Shown piece by piece: positions 1 to 8,812 of a stretch of 55,585 bases of DNA. The translations under genes were made by a program, and so were the position numbers. Origin of the DNA: Fodinibius salsisoli. Lineage in GTDB: Bacteria; Bacteroidota; Rhodothermia; Balneolales; Balneolaceae. The notes under the pieces were generated by a model. The model was given only the letters and a program-made list of their open reading frames with translations, was not told the origin of the DNA and made no database searches. Position 1 is the stretch's first letter, and each line of letters opens with the position of its first letter. The stretch is taken from contig NZ_JAGGJA010000020.1 of NCBI RefSeq assembly GCF_026229185.1, forward strand, positions 1 through 55,585, given 5' to 3'.

Positions 1-199
1 ACACACGTTTTTTCTGCATTTGAAAGAAACGGAATTTCGTTTTAATCATCGAAACAATAATTTATATAACATCTTGCTGAAGCTCCTTCGAGAAGATCCT
101 CTTTGAGTCGTTTGCTTCACTAGACCCTTGATTATATTACAAGCAGATCTTCATCCAGCTGCCTGGTGCGAAGCTCAATGGTGTTTTTGGGTTTGGTGG

Positions 200-385
200 C
201 TATCTGAAGGTATTGCGATCGACGGGAGTTTTTGTACCATCCGGACTGATAAAGAATACGCCTTGTTGGCTGTCATCCGGTTCTATTTTTAAATGTCGCC
301 CTGAAACAATGGCCATCCCACCGGGCGTTAGTTGGTCGTTTCGGGTGTCGGTTTCTATATCCCTGAACCAGACAGGTGTATTAAT
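200..385 (-). pseudogene. Remnant of a DUF4469-type protein C-terminus
   Basis: Read on the minus strand from about 382 to the TAG at 200-202, the DNA encodes about 60 codons containing NTPVWFRDIETDTRN, LTPGGMAIVSGRHLKIEP and QGVFFISPDGTKT. This matches my memory of the C-terminal domain of Bacteroidota HU/DUF4469 proteins (pattern VWFRDVETDTRNDxLTPGG... GVFFxxxDG). There is no initiation codon at its start and an in-frame TAA (386-388) lies directly upstream, so the N-terminal DNA-binding part is missing. I infer a decayed 3' end of a lost gene. It could also be a chance survivor of a larger rearrangement; no flanking transposase is visible. Confidence 0.5.
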
Positions 386-463
386 TTATTTCCTTCGAAT
401 GCTCTGCGTTAGCACGAGGGAAATATTAAAGGCCGTGGGTTTTTTATTAAATTTACTAAAAAA

Positions 464-494
464 GGCAGCAGTTACGTGCGGGGTAACTGCTGCC
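464..494 (-). terminator. Rho-independent terminator after the 32-codon gene
   Basis: A perfect 12-bp stem (GGCAGCAGTTAC at 464-475, GTAACTGCTGCC at 483-494) with a 7-nt loop. On the minus strand it is followed by a T-rich run (TTTTTTAGTAAATTT). It lies 34 bases past the stop codon of the small gene at 528-626. Confidence 0.8.
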
Positions 495-527
495 TGTAAG
501 GTTCAAGCCCTGTTTAGCATATGATCA

Positions 528-626
528 TTAACCTTTCTTGTTTTTAATCTGATCGTATACAATGGGGACAATAAAAAATGAAAATGCTACAATGCTTATA
601 ATAATAGAAGTTAAATCAATATCCAT
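528..626 (-). CDS. Small single-helix membrane protein, 32 aa
   Basis: A short ORF, ATG at 624-626 on the minus strand and TAA at 528-530. The peptide begins MDIDLTSIII, continues with a hydrophobic stretch (SIVAFSFFIVPIVY) and ends in the basic tail DQIKNKKG: a classic single transmembrane segment with a positively charged cytoplasmic end. The strong terminator 34 bases downstream argues that this short unit is really transcribed. A weak Bacteroidota-like -7 element (TATGTTTA, 671-678) lies 45 bases upstream. I do not recognise a family and no function can be assigned. It is not part of the cox operon, which has its own terminator at 1251-1280. Confidence 0.55.
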   Translation of the reverse strand: MDIDLTSIIISIVAFSFFIVPIVYDQIKNKKG

Positions 627-715
627 CGTGGTATAATTTTGTGTATAAGCTATACGTCAGGCAGACCGGATAAACATAGGTCCCCCGAGATAGCTTTTAT
701 TTATGTTAGAAAGTT

Positions 716-733
716 GTCGGAATCTTGTCCGAC
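716..733. repeat. Perfect inverted repeat GTCGGA-N6-TCCGAC
   Basis: Two 6-bp arms at 716-721 and 728-733 with a 6-nt loop, between the stop of the 130-aa gene (756) and the start of the 32-aa gene (626). There is no strong T-run on either side, so it is a weak terminator at best; it could be an operator-like site for the small gene. Confidence 0.35.
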
Positions 734-755
734 GGTGGGTATAACCAGCGATGGA

Positions 756-1148
756 TTACAAGAAAGAATGGAAGGGAAAGATCAGTTTCTTAATCGTGAG
801 GCTTCGTTCCAGGTTACGGGCAACCCTATAATTGAATGAAGCGTAGTTGGTGGGACGGGAATCATCAGAAAGCTTCCCAGATGAAGAGTCCTCTACTTCA
901 GTAAGGGTATCCGGGTTGACGAGCCGCGATAATATATTGCTTCCACTTTCTCCTTGGTGCGGGATCCGAAACCTATTGGCATTATCATCGGGCTTAGCTT
1001 GAGAGTTGGCTCTTTCAAACGGTTGCAGATGAGCTGTCTCTCGATCCGGATCCGAAGAGTTGGTGTTGGCCATGGCATTCCAGGAAATCCCCAGAAGCAG
1101 GCAAAAAAGCAATATGTTGTACCCTTTTTTCACTACCTGAAGATACAA
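756..1148 (-). CDS. Small secreted protein of unknown function, 130 aa
   Basis: The ORF has a convincing Sec signal peptide: basic start, hydrophobic core (ILLFCLLLGIS) and a cleavage site after NAMA at about residue 27. The mature part is polar and low in complexity, rich in Ser, Asp, Asn and Arg, with no domain I recognise. A GTG at 1133 would give a more standard signal peptide start (VKKGYN...); the ATG at 1148 is used here. It is downstream of the cox operon on the same strand but separated from it by a terminator, so it is probably transcribed on its own. The identity of the protein is unknown; a real gene is likely but not certain. Confidence 0.5.
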   Translation of the reverse strand: MYLQVVKKGYNILLFCLLLGISWNAMANTNSSDPDRETAHLQPFERANSQAKPDDNANRFRIPHQGESGSNILSRLVNPDTLTEVEDSSSGKLSDDSRPTNYASFNYRVARNLERSLTIKKLIFPFHSFL

Positions 1149-1250
1149 AATATTGAGTAAAGTATTTGGAATGTTAGCTTATGAGAAATCGGGAAAGGGA
1201 GAAAGCTGTATAGTTATATCCAAGAGAACTTTGCAAAGTCCCCTCCAAAT

Positions 1251-1280
1251 AAAAAAGCCGCTCCAAGTGGAACGGCTTTT
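1251..1280 (-). terminator. Terminator of the ACIII-caa3 operon
   Basis: Stem AAAAGCCG/CGGCTTTT, extended by TCC/GGA around a short loop, 26 bases past the coxD stop. On the minus strand the stem ends in a run of Ts (GGCTTTTTTATTT). Confidence 0.85.
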
Positions 1281-1305
1281 AAAACAGTAGAATGTGAAGC
1301 GCTAT

Positions 1306-1608
1306 TTAGAAAGAAGGAATAACTTCTGGACGGAAAAGAGTGTCGAGCAGTGTCAATCCTACCAATAGACCAAAAAACAAAAAGGCAGCCAGTAGTAACA
1401 TACTGTTAAACTTAGTATCCCAATAGAGATTCATAAAGAATACGGCCACCAGTGAGCCTTTCATAATAGCTACTATCATTGCGACAATGATTGACCAGGG
1501 ATTTGGAAGATGCAGGTAGTGTACCCCAACGGTAGCAATCGTAAGAATAAGCAGGGCACCCGCTACGCCCAGTAAGGTTTTGTCTGTTGAAATATGATGT
1601 CCACTCAT
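1306..1608 (-). CDS. coxD: Cytochrome c oxidase subunit IV (prokaryotic type)
   Basis: A 100-aa protein with three predicted membrane helices (about residues 11-31, 37-60 and 69-92), the size and layout of the small subunit IV of caa3 oxidases. A conserved polar break (MNLYWDTKFN) separates helices two and three. It is the last gene of the respiratory operon, 22 bases after coxC and just before the terminator at 1251-1280. In this family the subunit stabilises the oxidase core and has no redox centre. The call rests on position, size and topology more than on motifs. Confidence 0.85.
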   Translation of the reverse strand: MSGHHISTDKTLLGVAGALLILTIATVGVHYLHLPNPWSIIVAMIVAIMKGSLVAVFFMNLYWDTKFNSMLLLAAFLFFGLLVGLTLLDTLFRPEVIPSF

Positions 1609-1630
1609 GAGTAAAACGGTTTAATAGTTA

Positions 1631-2287
1631 TCAATCAATTAAATAGAACAAAGGGAAGAGGAAAATCCAGATGATATCAACCAAGTGCCAGTAAAGGCCT
1701 GTCATTTCAATCGGCGTATAGTATTCTTCGCCAAAATGACCTTTGGTTGAACGCACCAAAAGCCAGATCATAAGTCCCATCCCAATAGTGACGTGGATAC
1801 CGTGCAGGCCAGTCATTAGATAGTAGAGGCTAAAGAATACATTGGCTTTAGGGTGATCAATACCTTCAAAGGTGTAAAATTCACCGGGAAATATGCCAAG
1901 GTGAAATTTGTGAGTATACTCAAAATACTTAATCACCATAAAGATAGCCGCCAAGGCAAGGGTTATGCCCAGGTTGATGGCAATATTTCGCTTTTGATTG
2001 AGCTGTGCAGACTTGATAGCCATGGCAACGGTTAAGCTACTGCCAATGAGTACCAAGGTGTTTACACCTCCCCACAGCGTGTTAAGCTCCTCAGAAGCTA
2101 AAACAAAGAGCTCGGGATACCAAAGCCTATAGACGATATAAGCGGCAAAGAGTCCGCCAAACATTAGGATTTCTGTCACCAGGAATACCCACATACCCAT
2201 CTTAGCAGCATCGAACTGCTGCTCAGCATCTACAAAATGATGCTGCTGAAATCTTGAATGTGAGGATGTGGTTGAATGATTTGCCAT
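1631..2287 (-). CDS. coxC: Cytochrome c oxidase subunit III
   Basis: A 218-aa membrane protein with five predicted helices, typical of the short subunit III of caa3-type oxidases (the mitochondrial type has seven). Recognisable motifs are [19 protein letters not shown] near the N-terminus, [17 protein letters not shown] in the middle and [18 protein letters not shown] at the end; the HGxHV and WHxVDxxW elements are family hallmarks. It has no redox centre of its own and supports proton uptake and stability of subunit I. It lies 36 bases downstream of coxA. Confidence 0.95.
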   Translation of the reverse strand: MANHSTTSSHSRFQQHHFVDAEQQFDAAKMGMWVFLVTEILMFGGLFAAYIVYRLWYPELFVLASEELNTLWGGVNTLVLIGSSLTVAMAIKSAQLNQKRNIAINLGITLALAAIFMVIKYFEYTHKFHLGIFPGEFYTFEGIDHPKANVFFSLYYLMTGLHGIHVTIGMGLMIWLLVRSTKGHFGEEYYTPIEMTGLYWHLVDIIWIFLFPLFYLID

Positions 2288-2323
2288 AATCAGATTCTAC
2301 TGTTTTATAAAATTAATAATCAA

Positions 2324-4066
2324 CTATTCAGCGCTTGTTTCCTCTTCGTTACTAACGGATACTTCTGCTCCATTAACATCACTGTGTGCGTTGTGGTTTT
2401 CTGCCAGACCAAGCTGGAACTCGTCCATAGGCTTATGGTAGTCATAAGGGCCGTTTACAATGACCGGCGTATGGTGGAAATTATGAAGCGGTGGACGCGA
2501 GTTTACCTGCCACTCGAGCGCGCGGCTGCCCCAGGGGTTTGGAGAAGCTTTTTCGCCGGTAAAGATTGATTTTACCAGGTAGTAAAAAATCATTACAAAG
2601 CCGAAACCAAGTATGTAGGAGCCAATCGTTGAGATCTGGTGGAAAGACTGGAACTGCTCAATGTAGTTGAAATATCGTCGCGGCATGCCCTGTGATCCCA
2701 TTACAAATTGGGGCAGGAAGGTAACGTTAAAGCCAATAAAGATAATACCACAGGCAATTTTGGCCATGGTTTCATTATACATGCGACCAATCATCTTAGG
2801 CCACCAGTAGTGCAGGCCGGCCAGGAAGGCCATTACCATACCACCAACCATCACAAAGTGGAAGTGGGCCACAACGTAGTAGGTGTCGTGGAGGTGTACG
2901 TCAAGAGCAATAGATCCGAGTACAATGCCTGTTAGTCCACCGACCAGGAAGAGGAAGAAAAATCCAAAAATATAAAGCAGCGGTGAAGCCAGTTTGATAG
3001 ATCCTTTGTATAGGGTAGCCGTCCAGTTAAACATTTTAATACCGGTGGGGATACCAACCAGGAAGGTCAGGAAGGAAAAGACCATCGTTGCCAGGGAAGC
3101 CTGACCGGAAACGAACATGTGGTGGCCCCAAACGAGGAAGCCAATAAAGGCAATAGCCAATGAAGAAAGCGCAATCGCCCAGTATCCAAAAATGTGTTTT
3201 TTGCTGAAAGTCGTAATTACTTCTGAGACGATACCAAAGCCGGGTACAATCATAATATACACGGCGGGGTGGCTGTAGAACCAGAAGAAATGCTGGTAGA
3301 GTACCGGATCGCCGCCCATAGCAGGATCAAAAATTCCGATGCCCAGAATACGTTCCATCCCAACGAGTGCGAGGGTAATGGCCAGTACCGGGGTTGCCAG
3401 AATCTGGATGATGCTGGTTGCATAAAGGCTCCAGGAGAAGAGGGAAAGCTTATCCCAGGTAAGTCCGGGAGCACGCATCTTGTGGATGGTGGTAATAAAG
3501 TTAACTCCGGTAAGGATCGAAGAAAATCCGATTACAAAAACCCCGAAAGTCATGATAGTCACAGCCCCTCCGGTTGTGGAAGAGTAGGGGGTGTAGAAGG
3601 TCCAGCCGGTATCAATACCGCCGGATACAATAGAGACAATCGATATGACAGCTCCGGCTACATAAATATAGTAACTCAGTAAGTTTAACCTGGGGAAGGC
3701 TACATCTTTGGCTCCAAGCTGCAGAGGCAGAAAGAAGTTCCCCAAAGCTGCTGGCACCGAGGGTACCAGGAAGAGGAAAATCATGATGGCCCCGTGCAGG
3801 GTAAACAGCTGGTTATAGGTATTGGCCTCAATAAACGTCTTGGCCGGGGTCCAGAGTTCTGTACGCACCAGCAGAGCCATAATACCACCGACGAAAAAGA
3901 AGAAGGTGATAGAGGCCAGGTACATTAAGCCGATTTTTTTATGGTCAACCGTTGTCAACCATGTCCAGAGTCCTGTTTCTTCATTAAGATAATGCTTGTC
4001 AGGATCTGATTCCGGTTCGTACCGCTGAACCTGGATTTTCTTAGGATTTGCTTCTGCAGTAGCCAT
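2324..4066 (-). CDS. coxA: caa3-type cytochrome c oxidase subunit I (A2/YSHP type)
   Basis: The 580-aa catalytic subunit, reducing O2 to water and pumping protons. The sequence shows heme a ligand His91 (LHGAIM), the CuB site His266 with the cross-linked Tyr270 in [14 protein letters not shown], the two CuB histidines 315-316 (WGHHMF), and the heme a3/heme a ligands His401 and His403 (VVAHFHFVM). The D-channel glutamate of A1-type enzymes (HPEVY) is replaced by Ala268, while the YS pair before HP is present. That is the A2-type signature known from Rhodothermus marinus caa3 oxidase. About twelve helices and a polar C-terminal tail are predicted. The gene starts one base after the coxB stop. 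Confidence 0.97.
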   Translation of the reverse strand: MATAEANPKKIQVQRYEPESDPDKHYLNEETGLWTWLTTVDHKKIGLMYLASITFFFFVGGIMALLVRTELWTPAKTFIEANTYNQLFTLHGAIMIFLFLVPSVPAALGNFFLPLQLGAKDVAFPRLNLLSYYIYVAGAVISIVSIVSGGIDTGWTFYTPYSSTTGGAVTIMTFGVFVIGFSSILTGVNFITTIHKMRAPGLTWDKLSLFSWSLYATSIIQILATPVLAITLALVGMERILGIGIFDPAMGGDPVLYQHFFWFYSHPAVYIMIVPGFGIVSEVITTFSKKHIFGYWAIALSSLAIAFIGFLVWGHHMFVSGQASLATMVFSFLTFLVGIPTGIKMFNWTATLYKGSIKLASPLLYIFGFFFLFLVGGLTGIVLGSIALDVHLHDTYYVVAHFHFVMVGGMVMAFLAGLHYWWPKMIGRMYNETMAKIACGIIFIGFNVTFLPQFVMGSQGMPRRYFNYIEQFQSFHQISTIGSYILGFGFVMIFYYLVKSIFTGEKASPNPWGSRALEWQVNSRPPLHNFHHTPVIVNGPYDYHKPMDEFQLGLAENHNAHSDVNGAEVSVSNEEETSAE

Positions 4067-4067
4067 A

Positions 4068-5018
4068 TTATTTCAGTGTTTTTATGTATTCAATAATAGC
4101 ATTGATCTGTTCCTCATTCAGCTGCCCCTGGTAGGTATTCATGACGGCAGGGAAGCCCTGAACGACTTTAGCATTGGGCTCCAGGATAGATTCTCGAAGG
4201 TAATTTTCATCTACAGTAACCGAGGAGCCATCAGCAAGAGGTTCCTCACTTCCGAATTTACCTTGCCAGGTGGGGCCAGTCATTTGGCTTCCATCGGTAG
4301 AGTGGCAGGTTGCACAGGCATATTCCTGGGCCAACTGTTCACCCCATTCAGCAGGTGCTAAATCTTCTGGTTTGGAACCACCGCCCGCATTTTCGGCAAG
4401 CCAGGTCTTAAAATCAGTCTGTTCATGGACAACAACCGTGCCCAACATATCGGAGTGGGCCGTACCGCAGTATTCGGTACAGTAAATAATTGATTCTCCC
4501 GGCTCTTTGGCATTAAACCAGAGTTCGGTGTATTGTCCCGGTACAACATCTTGTTTTAACCGATAATCGGGCACATAGAAGGAGTGGATAACATCATTGG
4601 AGCTCATGATAAGCTTAATGGGGCGATCAGCCGGCACATGAAGCTCTCCATTGGTTCGTGCACCATTTTCATAGGTGAACTGCCACATCCATTTTTGTCC
4701 CGTTACTTTAATTTCATAAGCATCATCGGGAACCACTTGTTGGTCCATAAAGACCTTGTATCCCCATCCAAAAACCACGAGTACCAAGATAAGTGGAATG
4801 ACCGACCAGGTTACCTCCAGGGTATTATTGTGGGTGATAAGGGGGGTGACCTCGTCTTCTGATTTACGTCGGTATTTGTACACAAAATAAACAATGACAG
4901 CAATAAGCCCTATCGTCAAAGCGAGGCTGCTGAGGTGTACAAACCAAAAAAGAGTATCAGTTTGGTGAGCCAGCGTGGATTTGGCCGGAGGTAGTAATAG
5001 ATCGTTAAGCGCGTCCAT
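4068..5018 (-). CDS. coxB: caa3 oxidase subunit II with fused cytochrome c domain
   Basis: A 316-aa protein: two N-terminal membrane helices (about 22-47 and 70-90), a cupredoxin domain with the CuA ligands His145, Cys180, Glu182, Cys184, His188 and Met191 ([15 protein letters not shown]), then a C-terminal cytochrome c domain with heme motif CATCH at 235-239. It takes electrons from ACIII through its own heme c to CuA and on to subunit I. The heme domain ends in an unusual segment ([29 protein letters not shown]) that is repeated almost domain for domain in ActE of the same operon. It overlaps the sco gene by 14 bases, suggesting translational coupling. Confidence 0.96.
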   Translation of the reverse strand: MDALNDLLLPPAKSTLAHQTDTLFWFVHLSSLALTIGLIAVIVYFVYKYRRKSEDEVTPLITHNNTLEVTWSVIPLILVLVVFGWGYKVFMDQQVVPDDAYEIKVTGQKWMWQFTYENGARTNGELHVPADRPIKLIMSSNDVIHSFYVPDYRLKQDVVPGQYTELWFNAKEPGESIIYCTEYCGTAHSDMLGTVVVHEQTDFKTWLAENAGGGSKPEDLAPAEWGEQLAQEYACATCHSTDGSQMTGPTWQGKFGSEEPLADGSSVTVDENYLRESILEPNAKVVQGFPAVMNTYQGQLNEEQINAIIEYIKTLK

Positions 5019-5844
5019 TCGGTTTATTTATTTGCTTTTCATTTGTAGAAGATCGGTGTCGCATCCACATGAAACTAAGAAAAATTCCCAGAATTATCAT
5101 GGTAGCAAAACCACCGATTTTCATAATTCGCCAGGCAACAGGTACATATGAATTAGAGTCTGCGTCATATTGGTAGCAGTAGAGCAATACTTGCTCTGTG
5201 GTGCTCCCAATATCGCCATCCGCTGCCTCATATAATGCATTTCGCATGTTAAATTCATCAAACTTGAGTCCATAAAGGTATCGTGTAATAGTTCCATCGG
5301 GACTCAAAAACATAATCGCCGCTCCGTGAGCATACTCCCCATTTTCAAGTTTCTGCGTATTGAAACCTACGGCTTCTGTAAGTTTATGAATATTTTCTTT
5401 GTTGCCTGTCAGGAAGTGCCAGCCTGTTTCAGAACCCTTCCTGTTCAGTTTATTTAAATACTTCGTCTTATTTTTGGCTGCCAGCTTAGGCCCCTCTTCA
5501 GGGTCAAAGCTAAAGGTAACAATATTATAGTCCGTACCCGGATTCCATTTCAAGTCTTTTACACCTTTAAAAATGGCTTCTTTGATCATTGAACAAAGCT
5601 GCGGGCATTCGTAGTAAACCGGATTCAGCAGCACCGGTTTATCATCTTTAAAAAGTTCGTTTAACGTTATTGAATCGCCTTCAGCCGTAGCAAACGTTAA
5701 ATCCAGTGGGATCTGTTCTCCCAGTTGTTCTGTCACTCCTACATTCTGGATGTTTTGGGGCTTCTGTTTGTTTAACTGCGCAACAGAAACCACGGGGTGC
5801 AGGAAGAAGCCCAAGATTGCAAAAGCTAATCCTACATTATGCAT
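5005..5844 (-). CDS. SCO1/SenC-family copper chaperone
   Basis: A 279-aa membrane-anchored thioredoxin-fold protein with an N-terminal signal segment (ends near VSVAQ, residue 23), the copper-binding CPQLC pair at Cys80 and Cys84, a later conserved His in YAHGAAIMFLSPDG (about residue 168), and an extra C-terminal membrane helix (GGFATMIILGIFLSFMWM). SCO proteins deliver copper to, or reduce, the CuA site of subunit II, which fits the 14-base overlap with coxB directly downstream. The second, C-terminal helix is a common variant in Bacteroidota/Rhodothermota. The start ATG leaves 14 bases to the upstream gene. Confidence 0.9.
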   Translation of the reverse strand: MHNVGLAFAILGFFLHPVVSVAQLNKQKPQNIQNVGVTEQLGEQIPLDLTFATAEGDSITLNELFKDDKPVLLNPVYYECPQLCSMIKEAIFKGVKDLKWNPGTDYNIVTFSFDPEEGPKLAAKNKTKYLNKLNRKGSETGWHFLTGNKENIHKLTEAVGFNTQKLENGEYAHGAAIMFLSPDGTITRYLYGLKFDEFNMRNALYEAADGDIGSTTEQVLLYCYQYDADSNSYVPVAWRIMKIGGFATMIILGIFLSFMWMRHRSSTNEKQINKPNGRA

Positions 5845-5858
5845 AAGACCATAGTCAT

Positions 5859-6413
5859 TTATTCTTCATTGACAGCCATATTATTAATTACACTGTCAAT
5901 TGGCATACTGTATGTTCCTTCTTCAAGGTTTACGACGCCAAAGTTATTCAAATGTTCGTTTGCTTCCTTTTTTAGCTGCACCGATTGGTAGTAATCTCCA
6001 CTTTCGGCGGCAACACGCTGTTCCATATTTTGTGTGTTGTATTGGTACATCTCAAAAAGCGCTTGTACAAATACTAGAACCAAAACGATGCCTAAAACAC
6101 TCCAAAATGTGAGTCGTTTATAGTTTAGGTTGTCAGACATCACCCCATACTCAATAGAGGAGCTTACCTCTTCTTCTGAGACGGTTACATCAACGGTATT
6201 AGAAGCTTTATGTGCCTTATCTTCAGTCTTATCAGCTTCTTTAAAGGCCTCTTCGCCTCCTTTCTCGAGTTCAGTAGCCCACATAAGAATCACAGATACA
6301 GGGACATTATGTTCTTTGGACAGCTGCTCAAGGTTCTGTTTGGATTGATCCAACGCTTGCTGGGCAATCTTTTTCTTGAACTCCGGTGTGTAGTTATTCT
6401 CTTCGGTTGGCAT
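5859..6413 (-). CDS. HTH-like/transmembrane protein inside the ACIII-caa3 operon
   Basis: A 184-aa protein in two parts. Residues about 8-55 (YTPEFKKKIAQQAL..., LSKEHNVPVSVILMWATEL) look like the helix-turn-helix of IS3-type transposase OrfA proteins (Transposase_8/HTH_28). An acidic linker follows, then one membrane helix at about 103-122 (FWSVLGIVLVLVFVQALFEM) and a 60-residue extracytoplasmic tail with no cysteines. It lies between actF and sco, 75 and 14 bases from them, and is clearly co-transcribed. ACIII of Rhodothermus has small extra membrane subunits (ActG), so it may be a structural subunit. The N-terminal half could instead bind DNA or be a recruited fold with no DNA role. Function is not known from sequence. 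Confidence 0.75.
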   Translation of the reverse strand: MPTEENNYTPEFKKKIAQQALDQSKQNLEQLSKEHNVPVSVILMWATELEKGGEEAFKEADKTEDKAHKASNTVDVTVSEEEVSSSIEYGVMSDNLNYKRLTFWSVLGIVLVLVFVQALFEMYQYNTQNMEQRVAAESGDYYQSVQLKKEANEHLNNFGVVNLEEGTYSMPIDSVINNMAVNEE

Positions 6414-6488
6414 GGTCGTTAGTTACTTAACCTTCGCAGCGGGCAGACCCTTACTGCGTTAATTATGTTATTTGCTGATAATTTCAAT

Positions 6489-7673
6489 TTAGTGCTTATC
6501 CAGTGAGTCGGCCAATCGAGGGTCGTTGACAGGAACCATCTTATTCTGCTTAAACTTGTGAAAGAATAATCCAAAGAAAATTCCTCCAAGTCCCAGGAAG
6601 CTGGTTACGGTCATCCAGTTAAAATGGAAACCATGATGATCGAGTACCGGCATTACAAGCCAATACAGTTCTACCAGATGCGAAGCAAGAATGAGCACCG
6701 AAATAGTAGCAACAATGTTGTAGTTCGATTTTGTCTTTTTGGGCAGAAGTACTACAAAAGGAATCACAAATCGCCCAAAGAGATAAAAGTATGCTAAGTA
6801 TTCATAACCACCGCTGAGACGCTCCAAAAACCAGACGGTCTCTTCGGGGATGTTGGCATAATAAATAAGCAGAAACTGGCTGAATGCGATATAAGCGTAG
6901 AATACCGTAAATCCGAACATCTGTACTCCCAAATCATATATATGTCCTTTTTTGATGGTGTTTGTCAACAGATCCTTTTTCCAGAGAAACAGGATCAGAA
7001 GGATAAAGGTGGCAAACATCACCTGGAAACTCATGGCAAAGTAATAGACACCAAAAATGGTTGAGTACCAGTGTGGGTCAAGCGACATCAACCAGTCAAA
7101 AGAGGCGAAAGCAAGCGTTATGGCAAAAAAGAAAAGGCCCGGGCCGCTGGTTCGCCGGAGCAGTGTCTGCAGCCCCCAGTCGCCTGTTTCATCCATCTCG
7201 ATAGACTTGTTATACATCCTATAGCCGAGAAAACTCCAAACGCCAAAGTAGATAATCTGCCGGATGATAAAGAAGGTACTGTGCAAGTAGGGCTCCTTAC
7301 CCTGTAAGACCGGATCGTGAGCTACGGCCTCGGGGTGGGTCCAGTGGTAAAGGGAATGCATACCCAAGAGGACAGGAATAATAAATAGGGCCCAGATCCA
7401 GATATTGGAAGAAAAAGTTTCAGGGATACGACGGATAGCTACACTCCAGTGCGAGCGGGTAAGGTGCTGCAACAATACGAAGAATAAACTGGCCAGGGCA
7501 ATACTGGAGAAAAAGGCGAAGTTGACCAAGTAAGAAAAGAAAAACTGGCCATGATCCAGAAAATAGCCTAATCCACTGGCTATCAAACCTACGATCCCTA
7601 CTCCAAATAAGGATTTGGTGATATTCAGATCAGTAGGAAAATCCAGCGTATCAGTTAGTTTGGGCTTGCTCAT
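6489..7673 (-). CDS. actF: Alternative complex III subunit ActF
   Basis: A 394-aa integral membrane protein with about ten predicted helices and no cofactor motifs, matching the quinol:cytochrome c oxidoreductase quinone-binding subunit ActF, a paralogue of ActC/NrfD. Conserved stretches include FDWLMSLDPHWYSTIFGVYYF, FWKKDL and RFVIPFVVLLPK. In ACIII structures ActC and ActF sit side by side in the membrane; ActC carries the proven quinol site. It lies 113 bases after actE, the widest gap in the operon. Confidence 0.93.
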   Translation of the reverse strand: MSKPKLTDTLDFPTDLNITKSLFGVGIVGLIASGLGYFLDHGQFFFSYLVNFAFFSSIALASLFFVLLQHLTRSHWSVAIRRIPETFSSNIWIWALFIIPVLLGMHSLYHWTHPEAVAHDPVLQGKEPYLHSTFFIIRQIIYFGVWSFLGYRMYNKSIEMDETGDWGLQTLLRRTSGPGLFFFAITLAFASFDWLMSLDPHWYSTIFGVYYFAMSFQVMFATFILLILFLWKKDLLTNTIKKGHIYDLGVQMFGFTVFYAYIAFSQFLLIYYANIPEETVWFLERLSGGYEYLAYFYLFGRFVIPFVVLLPKKTKSNYNIVATISVLILASHLVELYWLVMPVLDHHGFHFNWMTVTSFLGLGGIFFGLFFHKFKQNKMVPVNDPRLADSLDKH

Positions 7674-7786
7674 AATTTTTAAAAGACGATTAAGCTTTTA
7701 TTTGTACACTTAGGTGTTTGCAACAGTTACCTCTGCGTATCTACTGAGGATTAGTTGAACCTTCTGTTATTGTTGATCTAATTTCG

Positions 7787-8776
7787 TTATTCGGCTGCAT
7801 CATTTAACGATTTTATGTATGCAACCAGTGAGCCGATTTCACTTTCGGACAATTGGTCATAGGGAACCATAGAAGGTGGAAACCCTTTTACAACCTTAGC
7901 AGATGGATTAGTGATAGATTCCTTCAGATACTCTTCATCGGCGGTCACGGTTGATCCATCTTCAAGTTCAACTTCACGGCCGTACAGACCCTTCCATGTT
8001 GGTCCAATAATTTTGGACCCGTCGAGTGAATGACAACTGCCACAAACATTTTCTTCGGCAATAGCTTTACCACGCTCTACAGAAACTTCATCACTGGCGC
8101 CTTCTGCTGCTTTTGCTTCTGCAGCGGCTGCGGCAGCCTGTTGGTTCTTAAACTCTTCCTGCATGGATGTCAGGTTAACATCATACTGACGAATTTCTTC
8201 TTCGGTAGCATTTTGACTTTTCTGTAGCGCCCGCAAATAGCCGACAATGGCCCATCGGTCTTTAACGGGAATCTGTTGGGCATAAGAAGGCATCGTTCGA
8301 ATGCCATTGGCAATGACCGAATACAGGTAACCATTACTTTGATTTCGCAGGCGATCAATATGAAAGCTGGGTGCAGGAACAAATCCGTAGTTGCCAGTCA
8401 TAATAATACCTTGTCCATCACCGCTGATACCGTGGCAAGGCGTGCAGTATACTTCATAACGATCTTTACCGCGGTACAAGAATGATTTCGTCAGTTCAAC
8501 GGGAATTTCTTCCACAAAGCTGCTGTCTTCGTTAATTCCTTGATAGTAAACCTTATCATGACGCAGGTTACCACGAGAAACGGTTCCTTCAACGGGCTGA
8601 CGCATCGCACGGCCGTCTTCGAAGAAGGTATTTTGTTCCTGAGGTTCAAACCTTTGTTGCTGGTCCATATTCATATTGGGATGAACCGGTGGCTTTTCAG
8701 AAATTTGTCCACGGCATGACATCAGGACCATTGGCAGGGCAATAGCCGCAAGAAATAAGTGCTTAGTAGCTTTCAT
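7787..8776 (-). CDS. actE: Alternative complex III cytochrome c subunit ActE, with a second heme domain
   Basis: From the ATG at 8776 (MKATKH) the protein starts with a lipoprotein signal (FLAAIALPMVLMSC, lipid Cys 21); an upstream in-frame ATG at 8791 would add five residues. Two cytochrome c domains follow: CTPCH at about 111-115, the usual ActE monoheme domain, and CGSCH at about 245-249 after an Ala/Glu-rich linker. The second domain closely resembles the heme domain of CoxB in the same operon (GPTWKG, DGSTVTADEEYL, AKVVKGFPPSM). ActE normally has one heme, so the extra domain is an addition, perhaps an electron bridge to the oxidase. It belongs on the periplasmic face. Confidence 0.93.
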   Translation of the reverse strand: MKATKHLFLAAIALPMVLMSCRGQISEKPPVHPNMNMDQQQRFEPQEQNTFFEDGRAMRQPVEGTVSRGNLRHDKVYYQGINEDSSFVEEIPVELTKSFLYRGKDRYEVYCTPCHGISGDGQGIIMTGNYGFVPAPSFHIDRLRNQSNGYLYSVIANGIRTMPSYAQQIPVKDRWAIVGYLRALQKSQNATEEEIRQYDVNLTSMQEEFKNQQAAAAAAEAKAAEGASDEVSVERGKAIAEENVCGSCHSLDGSKIIGPTWKGLYGREVELEDGSTVTADEEYLKESITNPSAKVVKGFPPSMVPYDQLSESEIGSLVAYIKSLNDAAE

Positions 8777-8812
8777 CGGATCGTTATGCAAACTAAAGAT
8801 TGTTTTGTTGAT

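Noticed and set aside
213-524. 103-aa plus-strand ORF
   Set aside because: It runs through the terminator at 464-494 and opposite the DUF4469-like remnant; no ribosome site, no recognisable domain.
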